This document shows positions 14,912-23,452 of a stretch of 64,000 nucleotides of DNA, piece after piece. The DNA comes from Mucilaginibacter sp. Its GTDB lineage: Bacteria > Bacteroidota > Bacteroidia > Sphingobacteriales > Sphingobacteriaceae. A model generated the notes under the pieces. The model was not told where the DNA came from, did no database searches, and saw only the letters and a list, made by a program, of their open reading frames with translations. Positions within the stretch are counted from its first letter, which is position 1. Each line of letters begins with the position of its first letter. The translations under genes and the position numbers were made by a program. The stretch spans positions 62,001-126,000 of the forward strand of contig NZ_JANYGQ010000015.1 of NCBI RefSeq assembly GCF_025359345.1, read 5' to 3'.

Positions 14912-17527
14912 ATGAAGAAAATTATACTTTTTGCATTACTGGGCATTGTGTGCCGATATTCCTTCGGGCAGGCAGCAACTGAAAATTACCGCCAGCTACT
15001 AAAATCCGGCTGGAACATGCAATCGGCCATTACTGATGCTACTGCGGGCGGGCAAATTTCAACAACTGCTTTCAATGCCGATAAATGGTACAAGGTAAGT
15101 GTGCCGACTACTGTAATAGCGGGCCTGCTGGCCAACAAAGTATATGATTTCGATCCGTTTTATGGCCGTAACTTTGAAAAGCTGAACGATACCCGGCTGG
15201 ACAAACCATGGTGGTTCCGCAAAGAGTTTAAACTGCCCGAAAGCGAAAATGGCAAAAACGTCGTATTAAAGCTACAGGGTATAAATTATAAAGCCAATGT
15301 TTGGTTTAATGGTAAATTGATTGCCGACTCAACCCAGGTAATGGGGCCTTTCCGCATTATAGAACTGGACATAACAAAAGATGTAAAACACACCGGTATC
15401 AATGTGTTGGCCATTGAAGTAAAACGCCCCTTCGACCCCAACAAACGCGGCGGCGATTTAGCTATAGATTACGCCGACTGGATACATTACCCGCCAGATT
15501 TCAACAACGGCATCATTAATAATGCTGAAATAAAAACTTTCCGTAAAGTTGGTGTTGAATACCCCCTGGTAACCACAAAGTTCGATTTACCCTCACTGAC
15601 TGTTGCCCATTTATCGGTTGATGCCATGGCGGTTAACTATACAGATAAGCCACAGGATGTCACGATAAAAGGTAAAATTAATGGCAATGTAAGCTTTGAG
15701 CAAAAGGTTCACCTTAATCCGCGCGAAAAAAAGCAGGTTACTTTCAGTTCGGCAAGCTATCCACAGCTTAACGTTAAAAATCCCCGCATTTGGTGGCCGT
15801 GGGAATATGGCAAACCAGAATTAAACAGAATTGAACTGTCATCGGTTACCAATGGCCAGTTAAGTAATGAGTTAGCTGAAAACTTCGGCATCAGGCAGGT
15901 ATCGTCAGTGATGATTGATAGTAATAAAGCGCGCAAATTTGTGATAAACGGCAAGCCGATCATGTTGCGTGGTGCGGCGTGGTCACCTGATATTTTTCAG
16001 CGCCGTTCGCGCGAGCGCCAGGAACAGGAGCTGAAGCTGGTGCGGGATATGAATATGAATATTGTGCGCTCGGAAGGCAAGCTGGAAGACGACAGTTTTT
16101 ACGAGATATGCGACCGCGAAGGCTTGTTGGTGATGACCGGCTGGATGTGCTGCGGTGCATGGCAATACCCCGAAAGATGGGATGCAGCTAAACGCAGCGT
16201 CGCCATGGCGTCGGACAGTAGCGTGATGTACTGGCTTCGTTATAAGCCATCGATGTTGACCTGGCTAAACGGCAGTGATATGCCGCCGCGTGATAAAAAG
16301 GTGGAAGCGGACTGGCTGGCTATTGAGGCTGACCTTAAATGGCCCAACCCAACCATCGCCAGTGCAAACGAAACAGCTTCCAAGGTATCGGGTCCAACGG
16401 GTGTAAAGATGGCCGGGCCTTACGATTGGGTTCCGCCCGCCTATTGGGAAGCTGATACAGGCAAATACGGCGGCGCATGGAGCTTTGCTACCGAAATTTC
16501 GCCGGGCCCTTCTATCCCACCCTACGAAAGCCTGATTAAGTTTATACCAAAGGATTCTATTAATAATAAAAGCCTCGACTGGTTGTATCACTGCGGCACC
16601 ATGCAATTCGGAAACACCAAAATTTTTGATACGGCACTTTATGCCCGTTATGGAAAGCCGGCAGACATGATGGATTACCTTAATAAAGCCCAATTGCAAA
16701 ATTATGAAGGCCATCGCGCCATGATGGAAGGTTACGGCTTAAAAAAATACAACAACGCGACCGGTGTGGTGCAATGGATGTTGAGCAATCCATGGCCGAG
16801 CCTGATTTGGCATACCTATGATTATTACTTGTACCCGGCGGGCACGTACTTCGGCATGAAAAAATCGCTGGAGCCGCTGCACGTGATGTATTCATACAAA
16901 TCAAATGGCGTTGATATTATCAATTCAACGCTGCAATCATTCACCGGGTTAAAGGTTAAGGCAACGGTGTATAATCTCGACGGCACATTGAAATTCACCA
17001 AAGAGGCATCCGCAGATGTAGCTGAAGATGGAACAAAAGAGTGTTTTACACTCCCGCAAATAGAAGGCTTAAGTGATGTGTATTTTGTGCGGTTAGAGTT
17101 AAAAAATGCCGCTGGTAAAATCGAAAGCATTAACTGGTATTGGTTATCGGCAAAAAAAGATGAGCTGAACTGGAAGAAATCAACCTGGTATTATACACCA
17201 CAATCAGTTTTTGCCGATTATTCATCTTTAAGCGGCATGGCGAAGGCAACTTTGAAAGTGAGCCGCACATCAGCCAAAACAGAAAATGGCACCTCACACA
17301 AAATCACGTTAACCAATGCCGGTAAATCGGTTGCATTTTTTGTGCATATACGGGCATTGAGAGAAAAAGGCGGCGAGGATATTTTGCCGGTTATTTTTGA
17401 GGATAACTACATTACCCTTGCTCCCGGCGAAACGCGTACCATCAATGGCAGCTATTTAAATAAGGATGCCGGTAAAAGTGAGCCTTATTTCCTGATAAAA
17501 GGATGGAATGTGGACGCAGTTGAATAA
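14912..17527 (+). CDS. Secreted GH2 exo-beta-D-glucosaminidase-like enzyme
   Basis: An 871-residue protein with a signal peptide (MKKIILFALLGIVCRYSFGQ). The N-terminal GH2 sugar-binding jelly roll spans about 35-210, an immunoglobulin-like domain follows, and the TIM barrel begins near 335. The barrel and C-terminal domains resemble characterised exo-chitosanases (CsxA type): EGKLEDDSFYEICDREGLLVMTGW, WLNGSDMPP with the candidate acid Asp456, and SFATEISPG with the candidate nucleophile Glu528. The 72-residue spacing equals that of CsxA Asp469/Glu541. The likely reaction is removal of non-reducing glucosamine; mannosidase activity is an alternative. The downstream sialidase-like gene is on the same strand. 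Confidence 0.85.
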   Translation: MKKIILFALLGIVCRYSFGQAATENYRQLLKSGWNMQSAITDATAGGQISTTAFNADKWYKVSVPTTVIAGLLANKVYDFDPFYGRNFEKLNDTRLDKPWWFRKEFKLPESENGKNVVLKLQGINYKANVWFNGKLIADSTQVMGPFRIIELDITKDVKHTGINVLAIEVKRPFDPNKRGGDLAIDYADWIHYPPDFNNGIINNAEIKTFRKVGVEYPLVTTKFDLPSLTVAHLSVDAMAVNYTDKPQDVTIKGKINGNVSFEQKVHLNPREKKQVTFSSASYPQLNVKNPRIWWPWEYGKPELNRIELSSVTNGQLSNELAENFGIRQVSSVMIDSNKARKFVINGKPIMLRGAAWSPDIFQRRSRERQEQELKLVRDMNMNIVRSEGKLEDDSFYEICDREGLLVMTGWMCCGAWQYPERWDAAKRSVAMASDSSVMYWLRYKPSMLTWLNGSDMPPRDKKVEADWLAIEADLKWPNPTIASANETASKVSGPTGVKMAGPYDWVPPAYWEADTGKYGGAWSFATEISPGPSIPPYESLIKFIPKDSINNKSLDWLYHCGTMQFGNTKIFDTALYARYGKPADMMDYLNKAQLQNYEGHRAMMEGYGLKKYNNATGVVQWMLSNPWPSLIWHTYDYYLYPAGTYFGMKKSLEPLHVMYSYKSNGVDIINSTLQSFTGLKVKATVYNLDGTLKFTKEASADVAEDGTKECFTLPQIEGLSDVYFVRLELKNAAGKIESINWYWLSAKKDELNWKKSTWYYTPQSVFADYSSLSGMAKATLKVSRTSAKTENGTSHKITLTNAGKSVAFFVHIRALREKGGEDILPVIFEDNYITLAPGETRTINGSYLNKDAGKSEPYFLIKGWNVDAVE

Positions 17528-17587
17528 AACCGGCGAAGATGTTTTAACTTTGAAGATTAGCGGAAAGTAAGCCGGTAGTTTAAAAAT

Positions 17588-18634
17588 ATGAAAAAAGCAT
17601 CTTCAGCAATTTTATTGGGACTGATCTTTTTACTGGCTGTTTCATGGAAAAAACCTGTAACAGACACCATATCCGAAGGACAACAACCTCAAATATCAAT
17701 TGATAAAAAGGGAGTTATCCGCGTGGTGTTTGGGCAGCAGGATAAAATATTTTGTGCCACCTCTGCCGATAACGGAGCTACGTTCTCAAATCCGGTGCTA
17801 GTGGCTAATGTTCCTGATATGCACCTGGGCATGTCGCGCGGACCGCAAATAGCAAGTTCGGATAAATTTTCAGTGATAACAGCCATGGATAAGGCCGGTA
17901 ATATTCATTGGTACAGGCTAAGCGCGGGAAAATGGAACGACATGGGCAATGTTAACGATTTGAAAAAATCAGCCCCGGAAGGTTTAATGAGCATCGCTGC
18001 CGATGGCAAAGATAATTTTTATGCGGTCTGGCTTGATACCCGCACAGGTGGCAATAACCAAATCTATTTCTCATCGTTGCAAGGCAACAATACAGGTTGG
18101 TCTAAAAATATGATGGCCTACCGTTCGCCCGATGGTCACGTTTGCGAATGTTGCAAACCTAACATTGCTGTAAAGGGTGCACAGGTTGACATCATGTTCA
18201 GGAATTGGCTAAGCGGATCAAGGGATTTGTATTTGGCAAAATCCAGCAATGGCGGCAAATCTTTTACCCCGGCCGAGAAATTGGGTAATGGTACGTGGAA
18301 ATTAAACGGATGCCCGATGGACGGTGGCGGCATTACTATCGGTGATAACAACCTGGCTAACACAACCTGGCAACGCAGCGGCACTATTTTTTATGCCGAA
18401 CAGGGCAAACCCGAAATTTCTGTTGGTGCCGGAAGAATTTGCAGCATTGCCGGCAACGGAGCAAACACCTTAATTGCGCTTCAAAAAAACGATACCGTAA
18501 AATTATTCAACCTAAAAAACAGGAGCGAAACCTTTATTGGCAATGGCAGCTTTATGAAGCCTTTGGCATTACCCGGCGCCAAAACACTATGTGTTTGGGA
18601 GCAAAACAATAAAATTAAGTATAGAAAAATTTAG
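17588..18634 (+). CDS. Exo-alpha-sialidase-like beta-propeller protein
   Basis: A 348-residue protein with a signal-like N-terminus (MKKASSAILLGLIFLLAVSW). It contains Asp-box (BNR) repeats of the S-x-D-x-G-x-T/S-F type, seen as SADNGATFSNP and SSNGGKSFTPAEK, and a distinctive HVCECCKP cysteine cluster shared by a bacterial group annotated as sialidases. The fold should be a six-bladed propeller. The usual catalytic Arg triad and Tyr of true sialidases could not be confirmed, so a binding role is possible. It follows the GH2 gene by 60 bases, suggesting joint glycan use. Confidence 0.65.
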   Translation: MKKASSAILLGLIFLLAVSWKKPVTDTISEGQQPQISIDKKGVIRVVFGQQDKIFCATSADNGATFSNPVLVANVPDMHLGMSRGPQIASSDKFSVITAMDKAGNIHWYRLSAGKWNDMGNVNDLKKSAPEGLMSIAADGKDNFYAVWLDTRTGGNNQIYFSSLQGNNTGWSKNMMAYRSPDGHVCECCKPNIAVKGAQVDIMFRNWLSGSRDLYLAKSSNGGKSFTPAEKLGNGTWKLNGCPMDGGGITIGDNNLANTTWQRSGTIFYAEQGKPEISVGAGRICSIAGNGANTLIALQKNDTVKLFNLKNRSETFIGNGSFMKPLALPGAKTLCVWEQNNKIKYRKI

Positions 18635-18703
18635 GCAGGCAGCCGAAATATTTTAAAAGCGTTATTTGCGTTTATATGGAGTAAATAATTGCGTTACAAA
18701 TTT

Positions 18704-18711
18704 TAACTTTG
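18704..18711 (+). promoter_or_regulatory. -7 promoter element of the DUF3347 gene
   Basis: TAACTTTG matches the TAnnTTTG consensus exactly and sits 37 bases before the start codon. No convincing -33 element lies at the usual distance. Confidence 0.45.
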
Positions 18712-18748
18712 AACACGCTAACCCGCAGTTTAATTTCAAATATTATTT

Positions 18749-19259
18749 ATGAAGACTTTAAAAACACTTTCATTTGCCCTGATACTGGCTTTTTTGGCCG
18801 TGGCGAGCAATGCAAAGCCGGCCACCAGTAACACTATCGACAAAATAGTGGCCGCCTATCTCGACCTTAAAAATGCCCTGGTAAACAGTGATGGCAATGC
18901 AGCAAAAACAAAGGCTAAAGATTTAGTTACAGTATTATCGGCCCCGGGTGACGCAAGCCTGACGGCGGCACAGCAAAAAATATTCTCCAAATACCAGGAT
19001 AAGCTTCTATTTGACAGCAGGCACATTAGCGAAACTAATACAGTTGAGCACCAGCGTGAACATTTCGCCAGCTTATCGACAAACATGTACGAAGTTTTGA
19101 AAGCTGTTAAGTTAAACAGCGCAACGTTGTACCAACAATACTGCCCCATGAAAAAAAGCCTACTGGTTAAGTGAAAGCAACCAGATTAAAAATCCGTATT
19201 TCGGCAGTAAAATGCTTACTTGCGGCGAGGTTAAAGCCACGTTGGCGCCAACCAAATAA
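18749..19259 (+). pseudogene. DUF3347 secreted protein, frameshifted at an A7 run
   Basis: The frame from 18749 encodes a signal peptide (MKTLKTLSFALILAFLAVASNA) and the DUF3347 helical core (YLDLKNALVNSDGNAAKTKAKDL, then HQREHFASLSTNMYEVLK and YQQYCPM), but stops at 19174. Dropping one base from the seven-A run at 19151-19157 continues the family's conserved end through [19 protein letters not shown] and LTCGEV to a TAA at 19257-19259. The reconstructed protein is about 169 residues. DUF3347 proteins are periplasmic and often found near metal or copper-handling genes. The damage may be real, a homopolymer error, or bypassed by slippage. Confidence 0.85.
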
Positions 19260-19431
19260 CAAGCAAACAGTAACGACATCGGCAAAGCCCGCAGATACTA
19301 ACCATGTGTTTGCGGGCTTGCTGGTTATATAGGCTTGTTTTTTTGACAACAGTCACATTTTGCCCGTGCAACTGTCATGTTTAATCCGGGCGTCTATAAC
19401 CAATTTTGTGTTGACTTAAAAGATTAACAAC

Positions 19432-19899
19432 ATGAAAAAATTGCACACCCTATTATTCATATTGGCTATTGTAACCGCTGGGTTAACGAAAACAATCGCC
19501 CAAACGCACCAGGAAAAAACCGCCAAAATCTTCATCAACAAAAAAGGTGAGATTAATGACGAAAACGGAACCAAACTTGGCTTTATTGACAAAGACAATA
19601 TTGTAAAAGACAATACCGGCAAAAAGCTATATTTTATTGATAAGGACGGCAACGTTATCGACTCGCAGGGAAAAACTTTAGGCAAGGCGCAAAAAAATGG
19701 CTTTTACTACAATAACAAAGGCGAAAACGTGCTTCAAACCAAAGACCTGAACAAAGAAAAATGTGCTATTTTAGATCCACAGGGCCACAATATTGGTACG
19801 ATCCACCAAAATTACAAATTGCATGCGTGTGCCGCCCATTGCTTCTTTTTAGAGCAGAAAAAGTTAAAAGCAGAAAAAGAAAAAGCTAAGACGAGATAG
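19432..19899 (+). CDS. Hypothetical secreted protein with short Gly/Asp repeats
   Basis: A 155-residue protein with a signal peptide ending near TIAQT. Its centre has three or four repeats of about 20 residues with the pattern D-x-x-G-x-x-L/I-x-F/Y-I-D-K-D (KLGFIDKDNIV, KLYFIDKDGNVI, TLGKAQKNGFYY), which suggests a beta-solenoid or a calcium-binding repeat stalk. A His/Cys-containing patch (LHACAAHCFF) precedes a lysine-rich coil (EQKKLKAEKEKAKTR). No known family was recognised. Confidence 0.65.
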   Translation: MKKLHTLLFILAIVTAGLTKTIAQTHQEKTAKIFINKKGEINDENGTKLGFIDKDNIVKDNTGKKLYFIDKDGNVIDSQGKTLGKAQKNGFYYNNKGENVLQTKDLNKEKCAILDPQGHNIGTIHQNYKLHACAAHCFFLEQKKLKAEKEKAKTR

Positions 19900-20017
19900 G
19901 TTCTTTTAGCCAGAAACTCATTAAAGTCCGAAAGATCGTTTGTCCGTTTTTCAGGGAACCTGGGAGCAAAAAGATTTTTTCGGGCTTTTTATTTTTCGGA
20001 CTTCTCGGACCTGTTCC

Positions 20018-20791
20018 CTACCACCACTTCAGCGGAAACTCAATTGCATCTACTGAACTTACAATTAAATCGGGTTTAAAAGCGTAGTGACTAAGTTGTT
20101 CCTTTTTTGCAATACCGGATAGTACCAGGATTGTTTTATAGCCCATTTGCACACCGCCCTGTATGTCTGTTTCCATGGTGTCGCCAACCACGGTTGTTTC
20201 GGCCGTTTCCAGGCCAAGGTATTTGCGTGCCGAACGCATCATTACCGGGCTTGGTTTGCCGGTAACAAAGGCTTTGCGGCCAGTGGCTTCTTCAATCATC
20301 GCGGTAGTTGCTGCAATGCCCAGGTTGTTCCAGCCGGGTTTTTTGGGCGATGGGTCGCGATTGGTGGTGATAAACTTGGCACCACCAAGAATCATATCAA
20401 CAGCGCGTTGAACCATCTCTAAAGTAAAATTCCTGCCTTCGCCAAGCACCACAAATTCGGGGTCGGTATCAACCAGGGTAATGCCGTTTTCGTGCAGGCT
20501 GGTAAGTAGTCCGCCTTCGCCTAAAACATAAGCTGTACCGCCAGGACCCTGATCGCCAAGGAACTTGCCGGTTGCCATGGCGCTGGTGTATACATGTTCC
20601 TGGGTAACTTCAATACCGAAACTTTTTAGCTTACGTACGGCTTCCAAACGGGTGCGCTGGCTGTTATTGGTCATAAATGTAAACGGAATTTTCTTTTCGA
20701 GCAGCTTGGCGATAAATTTATCAGCACCTATTATCAGCTGCTCGCCGCTGTATATCACGCCGTCCATGTCTATTAATAGTCCTTGTTTCAT
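20018..20791 (-). CDS. HAD-IIA family phosphatase (NagD-like)
   Basis: A 257-residue cytoplasmic hydrolase. The HAD motifs are visible: motif I LLIDMDGVIYSG (nucleophile and proton-donor aspartates), motif II in FTFMTNNSQRTR, motif III around VTGKPSPVMM (Lys) and motif IV VVGDTMETDIQGG. The large cap inserted between motifs II and III places it in subfamily IIA with NagD and 4-nitrophenylphosphatases. Substrate is likely a sugar or nucleotide monophosphate. It is convergent with the preceding gene; about 120 bases of repeat-like sequence with inverted AAGTCCGAAA and TTTCGGACTT words lie between. Confidence 0.93.
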   Translation of the reverse strand: MKQGLLIDMDGVIYSGEQLIIGADKFIAKLLEKKIPFTFMTNNSQRTRLEAVRKLKSFGIEVTQEHVYTSAMATGKFLGDQGPGGTAYVLGEGGLLTSLHENGITLVDTDPEFVVLGEGRNFTLEMVQRAVDMILGGAKFITTNRDPSPKKPGWNNLGIAATTAMIEEATGRKAFVTGKPSPVMMRSARKYLGLETAETTVVGDTMETDIQGGVQMGYKTILVLSGIAKKEQLSHYAFKPDLIVSSVDAIEFPLKWW

Positions 20792-21049
20792 GGGTAGTAG
20801 TTTTTATTATCAAATCGGGGTATTTAGTTTCCCAATATTTTCAAATATAAGATAATGGCGCGCGACAATAGGCGTATGGTAACAAAAATGATTTATACTT
20901 AACAAGTTGCCATGAAATAATGCGATCTATTAAATTAATATCAATACCAGGTTATTTGGCGGTGCTTGTTGCAAAATTTTGCTGTAAATAAGCTAACTTA
21001 TCGTTGCAATGAAACAAAACATTGCGCAACCTGACGATGTTTTAAAACG

Positions 21050-21081
21050 AAAACGCCCCGCAGTTTCCCACGAGGCATTTT
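21050..21081 (-). terminator. Rho-independent terminator of the OmpA gene
   Basis: On the minus strand AAAATGCCTCG pairs with CGGGGCGTTTT (two G-U pairs) around a 10-base loop and is followed by CGTTTT. It begins 29 bases after the OmpA stop. The wobble pairs form only in minus-strand RNA, which fixes the direction. Confidence 0.75.
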
Positions 21082-21109
21082 CATTTACAAAACTTTAATC
21101 GTTATTGGC

Positions 21110-21976
21110 TTATTGTCCTTTCGGAACTTCGTCGCCTTTACCTATCAAGCCCATAAATTGGTCGAGCTTAGGTGTAATAATTATTTGGGTACGCCTGTTC
21201 TGACTCTTGCCACTTGGTGAAGAATTATCGGCTATCGGGTTATATTCGCCGCGACCTCCTGCAGTCAACCGTTTAGGGTCGACATTGTAAGTAGTCTGCA
21301 AAGCTTGTACTACCGACGATGCCCTTAGGCCGCTTAAATCCCAGTTGTTACGGATGTTGGTCTGTTTTATCGGTACGTTATCGGTGTTACCTTCAATCAG
21401 CACATCGTAAGTGGAATAGTCGTTGATAATTTTCGCAACTTTTGCAAGTACACTACCTGCGGTGGGCGAAATTTCATAACTACCCGATTTATACAGCATA
21501 TTATCGGCCAGCGATACGTAAACAACACCTTTAAGTACCTTAACATCAACGCCCTGTGCCTCAGCCGGGCTAAGCGAACGAGTGAGATTGTTGGTGAGAA
21601 TCATGTTAAGTGAGTCGCTTTTGTTTTTCAACTCAACCAGGTGGCGGATGTATTTATCCGATGCAGTAATCTGATCGGCCAGTTTGGCAATGTTAACATT
21701 GCCCTGGTTGTTACCGGCCAAACATTTATTCAAAGCATCCTGCAAAGCTGACGCATTTGATTTTGCCGCAGCAATTTGCTCCTCCAGGCTGGTAACCCTG
21801 GCCCTGCTGCCCGAAAGCTCCTGCTGGGTAACCTGCCAGCTTTGTTTCAATTTGCTGTTTGTATCGAGCGACTTATTATAATTTGCTTGTAATTCGGCAT
21901 ATTTTTTATTGCTTACGCAACTTTGGGCTACTACCGCTACCAAAAGAATTATTGGTAACAAAAATTTAATTTTCAT
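21110..21976 (-). CDS. OmpA-family peptidoglycan-binding lipoprotein
   Basis: A 288-residue protein with a lipobox (VVAQSC, Cys about residue 20), a coiled-coil region about residues 25-130 (TQQELSGSRARVTSLEEQIAAAK and following heptads), and a C-terminal OmpA domain with DVLIEGNTDNVPI, NWDLSGLRASSVVQAL and the arginine pair in SQNRRTQIIITP that contacts diaminopimelate. It probably ties the outer membrane to the cell wall. It is transcribed alone, divergent from YceI, and has its own terminator. Confidence 0.92.
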   Translation of the reverse strand: MKIKFLLPIILLVAVVAQSCVSNKKYAELQANYNKSLDTNSKLKQSWQVTQQELSGSRARVTSLEEQIAAAKSNASALQDALNKCLAGNNQGNVNIAKLADQITASDKYIRHLVELKNKSDSLNMILTNNLTRSLSPAEAQGVDVKVLKGVVYVSLADNMLYKSGSYEISPTAGSVLAKVAKIINDYSTYDVLIEGNTDNVPIKQTNIRNNWDLSGLRASSVVQALQTTYNVDPKRLTAGGRGEYNPIADNSSPSGKSQNRRTQIIITPKLDQFMGLIGKGDEVPKGQ

Positions 21977-22323
21977 AAGTATGTGATTTTACTTTAACCG
22001 ATTATAATTCATCTATAATCGACACTTGTAACAACAGCATAAGCTGAAAAAAGTTTATATTATTTCCTTTTTGTAAAAATAATTTTGTATTGAAAAAGTA
22101 ATTTTCCTTCAATAGCGCACTATTTAGGCGTTTAATTTTCGAGGTACGATTTTGCATACAGGCAACCGGTATTATACTGGTGTCGTATTGTATTAATATT
22201 CACCGGCTGCGAAACAGTCAGTCCCGAAATTTTAAAAACGGACTTTCATCGGTTTACTGTGGCGGTTAATCTATGTTTAGTTAGGTTCTATCTATTTTCA
22301 AGCTCAGTAATCAGGTATAATTA

Positions 22324-22331
22324 TATATTTG
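22324..22331 (+). promoter_or_regulatory. -7 promoter element of the yceI gene
   Basis: TATATTTG matches the TAnnTTTG consensus exactly, 63 bases before the chosen start. The rest of the 418-base spacer between the OmpA and YceI starts shows no gene. The element overlaps the upstream in-frame Met at 22329, which argues against that start. Confidence 0.5.
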
Positions 22332-22394
22332 AGCAGATATTATAAACTAAAACTTAAAACACTTAATAATTATAAAACTTTCAAACAACCAACA

Positions 22395-22919
22395 ATGAAA
22401 AAACTTATTTATCCCGCAGCAGCAGTAGCACTGTTATTCGCATCAGCTTTTACAGTAATCAGATCGCAGGACTGGAAAATTGCCGAGGGCTATTCTATAA
22501 AATTTGATGGCGGCGACCCGTCAGGCGAATTCGGGGGATTAAAAGGCGCCATCAGCTTTGATGCAAACGACCTGGCAAACTCCAAGTTCAGCACAAGCAT
22601 TGATGTAGCAAGCATAAACACCGGGAACGGCATGAAAAACACCCATGCCAAAAGCGAGAAATGGTTCGACGCAGCAAAATATCCAAGCATCACCTTTACA
22701 TCATCGTCAATAGCTAAAACAGCATCAGGCTACGCCGCCACAGGCACGCTTGATATGCACGGTGTTCAAAAACCAGTTACCATTCCTTTTACTTTTGATG
22801 GCAGCACATTTAAAGGCAGCTTCGAAGTTAATCGCATGGATTATAACGTAAACACAGCCGAACCAGCCCACGGCAGCCAGAAATTTAAGGTTGATATTAC
22901 CGTTCCGGTTTCAAAATAA
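22395..22919 (+). CDS. YceI-family isoprenoid-binding periplasmic protein
   Basis: A 174-residue protein with a signal peptide (MKKLIYPAAAVALLFASAFT) and the YceI lipocalin-like barrel: SFDANDLANSKFSTSIDVASINTG, DAAKYPSITFTSSSI, ATGTLDMHGVQKPVTIPFTF and FEVNRMDYNV. Members bind polyisoprenoid or similar lipids in the periplasm. The start MKKLIYP gives the signal peptide; the extra 22 codons upstream overlap the promoter. A small membrane protein gene begins 6 bases after its stop and is probably in the same operon. Confidence 0.93.
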   Translation: MKKLIYPAAAVALLFASAFTVIRSQDWKIAEGYSIKFDGGDPSGEFGGLKGAISFDANDLANSKFSTSIDVASINTGNGMKNTHAKSEKWFDAAKYPSITFTSSSIAKTASGYAATGTLDMHGVQKPVTIPFTFDGSTFKGSFEVNRMDYNVNTAEPAHGSQKFKVDITVPVSK

Positions 22920-22925
22920 CAGGCA

Positions 22926-23321
22926 ATGTTTAAACGAGCATTTTTTCACGGCCTCGCGGCAAGTGTACTTGCGGCAATTGTAGGCATAATTTACAACCGG
23001 ATATACTTTTTTGCTACAGAGGCAGATTTCTCGAAAGTATTAAACATTGGCAGCATAACCGGCATTAGTGTTATGGTTTGCATGCTGGCGACTTTTGTAT
23101 ATTTTGGTTTAGCCACGTGGCTTAAAAAGACAGGGGAGATCGTATTTAACTTATTGTTTTCTATCATCTCTTTTGCTTGTGTAATGATACCCATATCTAT
23201 TTCGTTACCATTAACCATAAAAACACCGGAGCTATTCCCCGGATTGGCGGTGCCGATGGTTTTTTTCCCGGCCCTGGCCTGGTATACGTTAAAACCGCTG
23301 TTTACCGGTAGCAACAAATAA
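22926..23321 (+). CDS. Hypothetical four-span membrane protein
   Basis: A 131-residue protein with about four transmembrane segments (AAIVGIIYNRIYFF, ITGISVMVCMLATFVYF, FNLLFSIISFACVMIPISI and FPGLAVPMVFFPALAWYTL). It starts 6 bases after yceI and ends before a clear terminator, so yceI and this gene form a two-gene operon. No family was recognised; pairing with an isoprenoid-binding protein is the only hint to function. Confidence 0.7.
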   Translation: MFKRAFFHGLAASVLAAIVGIIYNRIYFFATEADFSKVLNIGSITGISVMVCMLATFVYFGLATWLKKTGEIVFNLLFSIISFACVMIPISISLPLTIKTPELFPGLAVPMVFFPALAWYTLKPLFTGSNK

Positions 23322-23347
23322 AAACGACCAGGTACAACTTATAAATT

Positions 23348-23379
23348 AAAACGCCTTCCGGGAAACCGAGAGGCGTTTT
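23348..23379 (+). terminator. Rho-independent terminator of the yceI operon
   Basis: AAAACGCCT at 23348-23356 pairs exactly with AGGCGTTTT at 23371-23379 and ends in a T run, 26 bases after the preceding stop. Confidence 0.85.
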
Positions 23380-23452
23380 GCGTTTAAAGTAGGGCTGATA
23401 TTAATGGAAAAAATCTTCTTACCATTTTGTTATTTGTATTAAACTTTAACTG

